64,000 nt of DNA from Sutcliffiella cohnii. GTDB lineage: Bacteria; Bacillota; Bacilli; Bacillales; Bacillaceae_I. The number at the start of each line of letters is the position of its first letter. Position 1 is the stretch's first letter. Positions 61,089 to 64,000 of the stretch are shown in pieces. Location: NCBI RefSeq assembly GCF_002250055.1, contig NZ_CP018866.1, forward strand, positions 1,914,501-1,978,500, written 5' to 3'. A program made the position numbers and the translations under genes. The notes under the pieces are model-generated. The model did no database searches and was not told where the DNA came from. It worked only from the letters and a program-made list of their open reading frames with translations.

Positions 61089-62417
61089 ATGTCAAATAAT
61101 CAAGAGTATAAGTTAGAAACAGTTTTATTACACGGTGGTCAACAAGTAGATCCTACAACAGGTTCACGAGCAGTTCCGATTTATCAAACAACTTCATATG
61201 TATTTGAGAGTACAGAACAAGCACAAAACTTATTCGGACTTAAAGAGTTCGGAAACATTTATAGTAGAATTACGAATCCAACAGTTGATGTTTTTGAACA
61301 AAGAATAGCGCTATTAGAAGGTGGGGTTGCGGCAGTTGCGTTAAGCTCTGGGATGGCTGCTATTACCTTTTCCATATTAAACATAGCTCAAGCTGGTGAT
61401 GAAATAATTGCTGCTGAAAACCTGTACGGTGGAACATATAATTTATTCGCAAACACACTACCGAAATATGGAATCAAGGTACATTTTGTAGATACAACAA
61501 ACCCAGAAAAAGTTAGAGAAGCAATTACCCCTAACACAAAAGCTGTTTTTGCAGAAACAATCGGCAATCCAAGTTTAAACGTGTTGAAAATTGAAGAGAT
61601 TGCAAACGTTGCGCATGAAAACAATGTTCCATTAATTGTTGATAATACGTTTGCACCGTATGTATGTCAACCGCTTAAATGGGGAGCTGATATCGTTGTA
61701 CATTCTGCAACAAAATGGATAGGAGGTCATGGTACAACAATCGGTGGGGTCGTTGTAGATGGTGGAACTTTTAATTGGGATCAACCGAAATACCCTGGTT
61801 TTATAGAAAAAGATGAAAGTTATCACGGTCTTCGATTTGCCGAGACGTTCGGTCCATTAGCTTATGCTGTAAAGCTACGTGTTCAACTATTAAGGGATAT
61901 CGGTGCATGTTTAAGCCCACAAAGTGCTTTCCTTCTATTACAAGGGTTAGAAACATTACATTTACGTATGGAAAGGCATAATGAAAATGCGAAAGAAATA
62001 GTTGCATTTTTACAACAACATCCTGCTGTTGATTGGGTCACTTTCCCAGGTTTAGAAAACCATTCATCAAACCATTTAGCAAAGAAATATTTAAACAATA
62101 CGTACGGATCAATTATTGTATTTGGAATTAAGGGTGGAAGAGAAGCAGGTAGAAAAGTCATTGATAGTGTAAAATTATGGTCTCACCTAGCGAATGTCGG
62201 GGATGCTAAATCGCTCATTATACATCCAGCTTCAACTACACATCAGCAAGTATCTTCTGAAGATTTACAGAAAACAGGAGTTACAGAAGATTTAATACGT
62301 TTATCGGTTGGCATAGAATCCGTTGAAGATTTAAAAAATGATTTAGATCAAGCCTTTTATTCAGCTACTGGATTTACTGTGAAAGGGGCAATTGCTGGAG
62401 ATGCTTCAAACAAATAA
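61089..62417 (+). CDS. metY: O-acetylhomoserine sulfhydrylase
   Basis: MetY makes homocysteine (or methionine) from O-acetyl-homoserine and sulfide (or methanethiol). The 442-residue protein belongs to the Cys/Met PLP family. The landmarks are [74 protein letters not shown] (PLP lysine in SATK) and a C-terminal [12 protein letters not shown]. Its length of ~440, compared with ~390 for MetB/MetC, marks it as MetY. GGAGG (61076-61080) sets ATG 61089; the frame opens at TTG 61074. Controlled by two SAM riboswitches. Confidence 0.95.
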   Translation: MSNNQEYKLETVLLHGGQQVDPTTGSRAVPIYQTTSYVFESTEQAQNLFGLKEFGNIYSRITNPTVDVFEQRIALLEGGVAAVALSSGMAAITFSILNIAQAGDEIIAAENLYGGTYNLFANTLPKYGIKVHFVDTTNPEKVREAITPNTKAVFAETIGNPSLNVLKIEEIANVAHENNVPLIVDNTFAPYVCQPLKWGADIVVHSATKWIGGHGTTIGGVVVDGGTFNWDQPKYPGFIEKDESYHGLRFAETFGPLAYAVKLRVQLLRDIGACLSPQSAFLLLQGLETLHLRMERHNENAKEIVAFLQQHPAVDWVTFPGLENHSSNHLAKKYLNNTYGSIIVFGIKGGREAGRKVIDSVKLWSHLANVGDAKSLIIHPASTTHQQVSSEDLQKTGVTEDLIRLSVGIESVEDLKNDLDQAFYSATGFTVKGAIAGDASNK

Positions 62418-63471
62418 TTTATACGAAGTCGGAAAGGTTTGTATTGGTGACTTTGAATTGGAGAGTGGTGTCCATTTAAAAGATGTGGAAGTCGCTTATG
62501 AAAGAGTAGGGAACCTTTATGGCGATAGTATAATAGTTTGTCATGCTTTAACAGGAAACCACTTAACAGTCGGGACATCGGTGTCCCCTGGCTGGTGGAG
62601 AGATCTTATCGGACCTTCACGTTATATCGATACGAACAAATATAATGTTATTACGATGAATGTGCTCGGAGGCTGCTCGGGCTCAACTGGTCCTACTTCT
62701 ATAAATCCTGAAACAGGAAAAAAATATAGGGGGGATTTTCCTACTATAACCATTCGAGATATCGTTCATAGTCACAAAAGAGCGTTAGAAAAAATAGGAG
62801 TAACAGAAGTGCTATCAATTATTGGTGGTTCATTGGGTGGCATGCAAGTTTTAGAATGGGGGATACTTTATCCCCATTTTGCAAAACATTTAATACCGAT
62901 GGCAGTTACCCCTACCTTATCCGATTATGGTATTGCATTCAATACGATTGGAAGACACGCTATTCAAAATGATCCAGCTTGGAACAACGGTTTTTATGAG
63001 GAACAATCGATAAAAGGTTTAGAAGTAGCAAGAATGGTAGGGCTTGTTACGTATCGTTCGCAACGTTTATTTAACAACCGTTTCCAACGTGAAAAAAAGA
63101 ACGCATCCCAATATCAAATAGATTCCTATTTGAAATATCAAGGAGAAAAATTTGTAAAACGTTTTGATGCAAATAGTTATTTGTGTTTGTTGCAAGCGAT
63201 GGATTCTTTTGATATTGGATTTAAGAGACATGGGATAGAAAAAGCATTAAAAAATATCGAGAGTTCGTTAACGATGGTGGCTTTTTCGCATGACCTATTA
63301 TATCCACCTACAGTAATAGAAGAAACAGTATTATTACTTAAAAGAGTTGGCAAAGTAGCAAACTATATTTATGTACAAACAGACTTTGGGCATGATGGAT
63401 TTTTAGTAGAATTTGAGAAGTTTGGAACGGAGATTTCGTTACAGTTACAAACGGTATTGCAGACACGGTAA
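62401..63471 (+). CDS. metX: Homoserine O-acetyltransferase
   Basis: MetX transfers an acetyl group from acetyl-CoA to homoserine, giving the MetY substrate. The 356-residue alpha/beta-hydrolase-fold protein shows [25 protein letters not shown], the nucleophile [12 protein letters not shown], the catalytic Asp in FSHDLLYPP and His in [10 protein letters not shown]. It overlaps metY by 17 bases. A TTG nine bases earlier is closer to AAAGGGG (62382-62388), so the exact start is uncertain. The pair forms one SAM-controlled operon. Confidence 0.95.
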   Translation: MLQTNNLYEVGKVCIGDFELESGVHLKDVEVAYERVGNLYGDSIIVCHALTGNHLTVGTSVSPGWWRDLIGPSRYIDTNKYNVITMNVLGGCSGSTGPTSINPETGKKYRGDFPTITIRDIVHSHKRALEKIGVTEVLSIIGGSLGGMQVLEWGILYPHFAKHLIPMAVTPTLSDYGIAFNTIGRHAIQNDPAWNNGFYEEQSIKGLEVARMVGLVTYRSQRLFNNRFQREKKNASQYQIDSYLKYQGEKFVKRFDANSYLCLLQAMDSFDIGFKRHGIEKALKNIESSLTMVAFSHDLLYPPTVIEETVLLLKRVGKVANYIYVQTDFGHDGFLVEFEKFGTEISLQLQTVLQTR

Positions 63472-63502
63472 AAAATAAATTCTGTTATTTGAATAGTACT
63501 TC

Positions 63503-63556
63503 AGAAGAGGTTGGGACATACTATTTTTATTAGTCTCAGCCTCTTCTTTAAGTTTT
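63503..63556 (+). terminator. Intrinsic terminator of metY-metX
   Basis: AGAAGAGGTTGGGAC (63503-63517) pairs with GTCTCAGCCTCTTCT (63533-63547), 15 bp with two G-U pairs, followed by T-rich DNA. Confidence 0.88.
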
Positions 63557-63613
63557 TTACCTGATTGCTATATGTATTTCTCCAACTAACCTTCTTTTAG
63601 TTCACCCCTTCTA

Positions 63614-63643
63614 TTGACAAAAATCAATAAAATATGTTATTAA
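63614..63643 (+). promoter_or_regulatory. htpG promoter
   Basis: TTGACA (63614-63619) and TATTAA (63638-63643), spaced 18 bases, form a fair sigma-A promoter directly before the CIRCE element. Confidence 0.55.
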
Positions 63644-63652
63644 AATAGTGGG

Positions 63653-63679
63653 TTAGCACTCTTATGATTAGAGTGCTAA
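63653..63679 (+). promoter_or_regulatory. CIRCE element (HrcA operator)
   Basis: TTAGCACTC (63653-63661), nine bases, GAGTGCTAA (63671-63679): a perfect copy of the CIRCE inverted repeat that HrcA binds. It lies 35 bases upstream of the htpG start codon, just after the promoter. Confidence 0.95.
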
Positions 63680-63714
63680 AGTAATTACTTAACAGAAAGA
63701 GAGGAGATTAAATC

Positions 63715-64000
63715 ATGGAAAAGAAACAATTCCAAGCCGAATCGAAAAGATTGTTAGAAATGATGATTAACTCTATTTATTCTCAACGTGAAGTGTTTTT
63801 AAGAGAGTTAATCTCCAATGCAAGTGATGCAATCGATAAACTGTACTATAAGGCATTAACAGATGCTACCCTTACATTTAATAAAGAGAGCTATTACATA
63901 AAAATTATCCCTAACAAAGAAGAAAGAACGTTAACCATTATGGATACTGGAATTGGAATGACTGCGGAGGAATTAGAGACAAACCTAGGAACAATTGCTA
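63715..64000 (+). CDS. htpG: HtpG (Hsp90) chaperone, N-terminal part
   Basis: The gene runs off the window; 95 codons are visible. [45 protein letters not shown] is the conserved start of Hsp90, and [22 protein letters not shown] carries the GHKL ATP-binding DxGxGM motif. HtpG is an ATP-dependent chaperone. GAGAGGAGATTAAATC precedes the ATG. A CIRCE operator upstream implies HrcA control (see findings). Confidence 0.97.
   Translation, partial: MEKKQFQAESKRLLEMMINSIYSQREVFLRELISNASDAIDKLYYKALTDATLTFNKESYYIKIIPNKEERTLTIMDTGIGMTAEELETNLGTIA

Overview
The window is AT-rich chromosomal DNA from an endospore-forming member of the Bacillaceae (Bacillus sensu lato). The evidence is the gene content: a hutPHUIG operon with HutP antitermination, an H-type small acid-soluble spore protein, an IDEAL-domain protein, KinA-like soluble PAS kinases, a lia cell-envelope stress operon, S-box and THI-box riboswitches, a CIRCE element and a subtilisin. 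The subtilisin keeps BPN' spacing (D32/H64/S221 of a 275-residue mature enzyme). A relative of the alkaliphilic Bacillus/Sutcliffiella group is plausible, but that is inference. I see no rRNA, tRNA, insertion sequence, prophage or CRISPR array. This reads as ordinary chromosome with some accessory islands.

Layout. 1-7.0 kb: an SDR tail, a membrane protein and the histidine-utilisation operon. 7.0-13.4 kb: a TPP riboswitch with thiT, a beta-hydroxyacid dehydrogenase, a soluble three-PAS kinase followed by a sodium:amino-acid symporter, and the subtilisin. 13.4-25.8 kb: small and metabolic genes, a six-repeat lectin-like propeller with a Tyr-rich N-terminus, two tandem palindromic repeat elements, a degenerate HPr, an acyltransferase, a thioesterase, a cold-shock gene, a second PAS kinase and a four-LysM protein. 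26.0-35.1 kb: one 9.1-kb gene for a secreted bacillopeptidase-F-like protease with a seven-bladed propeller and five ~376-residue modules. 35.2-45.8 kb: an XRE/membrane-protein pair, an rsgA paralogue behind a leader peptide and attenuator, a candidate type I toxin, the fruRKA operon, mug and sspH. 46.0-53.7 kb: the conserved DUF4129/DUF4350/MoxR/DUF58/SpoIIM/RDD membrane cluster. 53.9-57.4 kb: liaI-like, liaH, liaF, liaS, liaR. 57.5-64.0 kb: a YckD protein, an HTH protein fused to a degenerate F1-ATPase-beta fold, two tandem SAM riboswitches ahead of metY-metX, and htpG behind CIRCE.

Most striking are (i) the rsgA leader ORF with mutually competing hairpins, (ii) the HTH/F1-beta-like protein that has lost its Walker A Lys and Thr and sits behind a near-perfect palindrome, (iii) the giant modular protease, (iv) the toxin-like locus with complementary 5' and 3' RNA arms, and (v) tandem repeats whose stems differ by compensatory changes. 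Many genes use TTG or GTG starts that can only be placed by their Shine-Dalgarno sequences. I moved the starts of about 25 genes for this reason.
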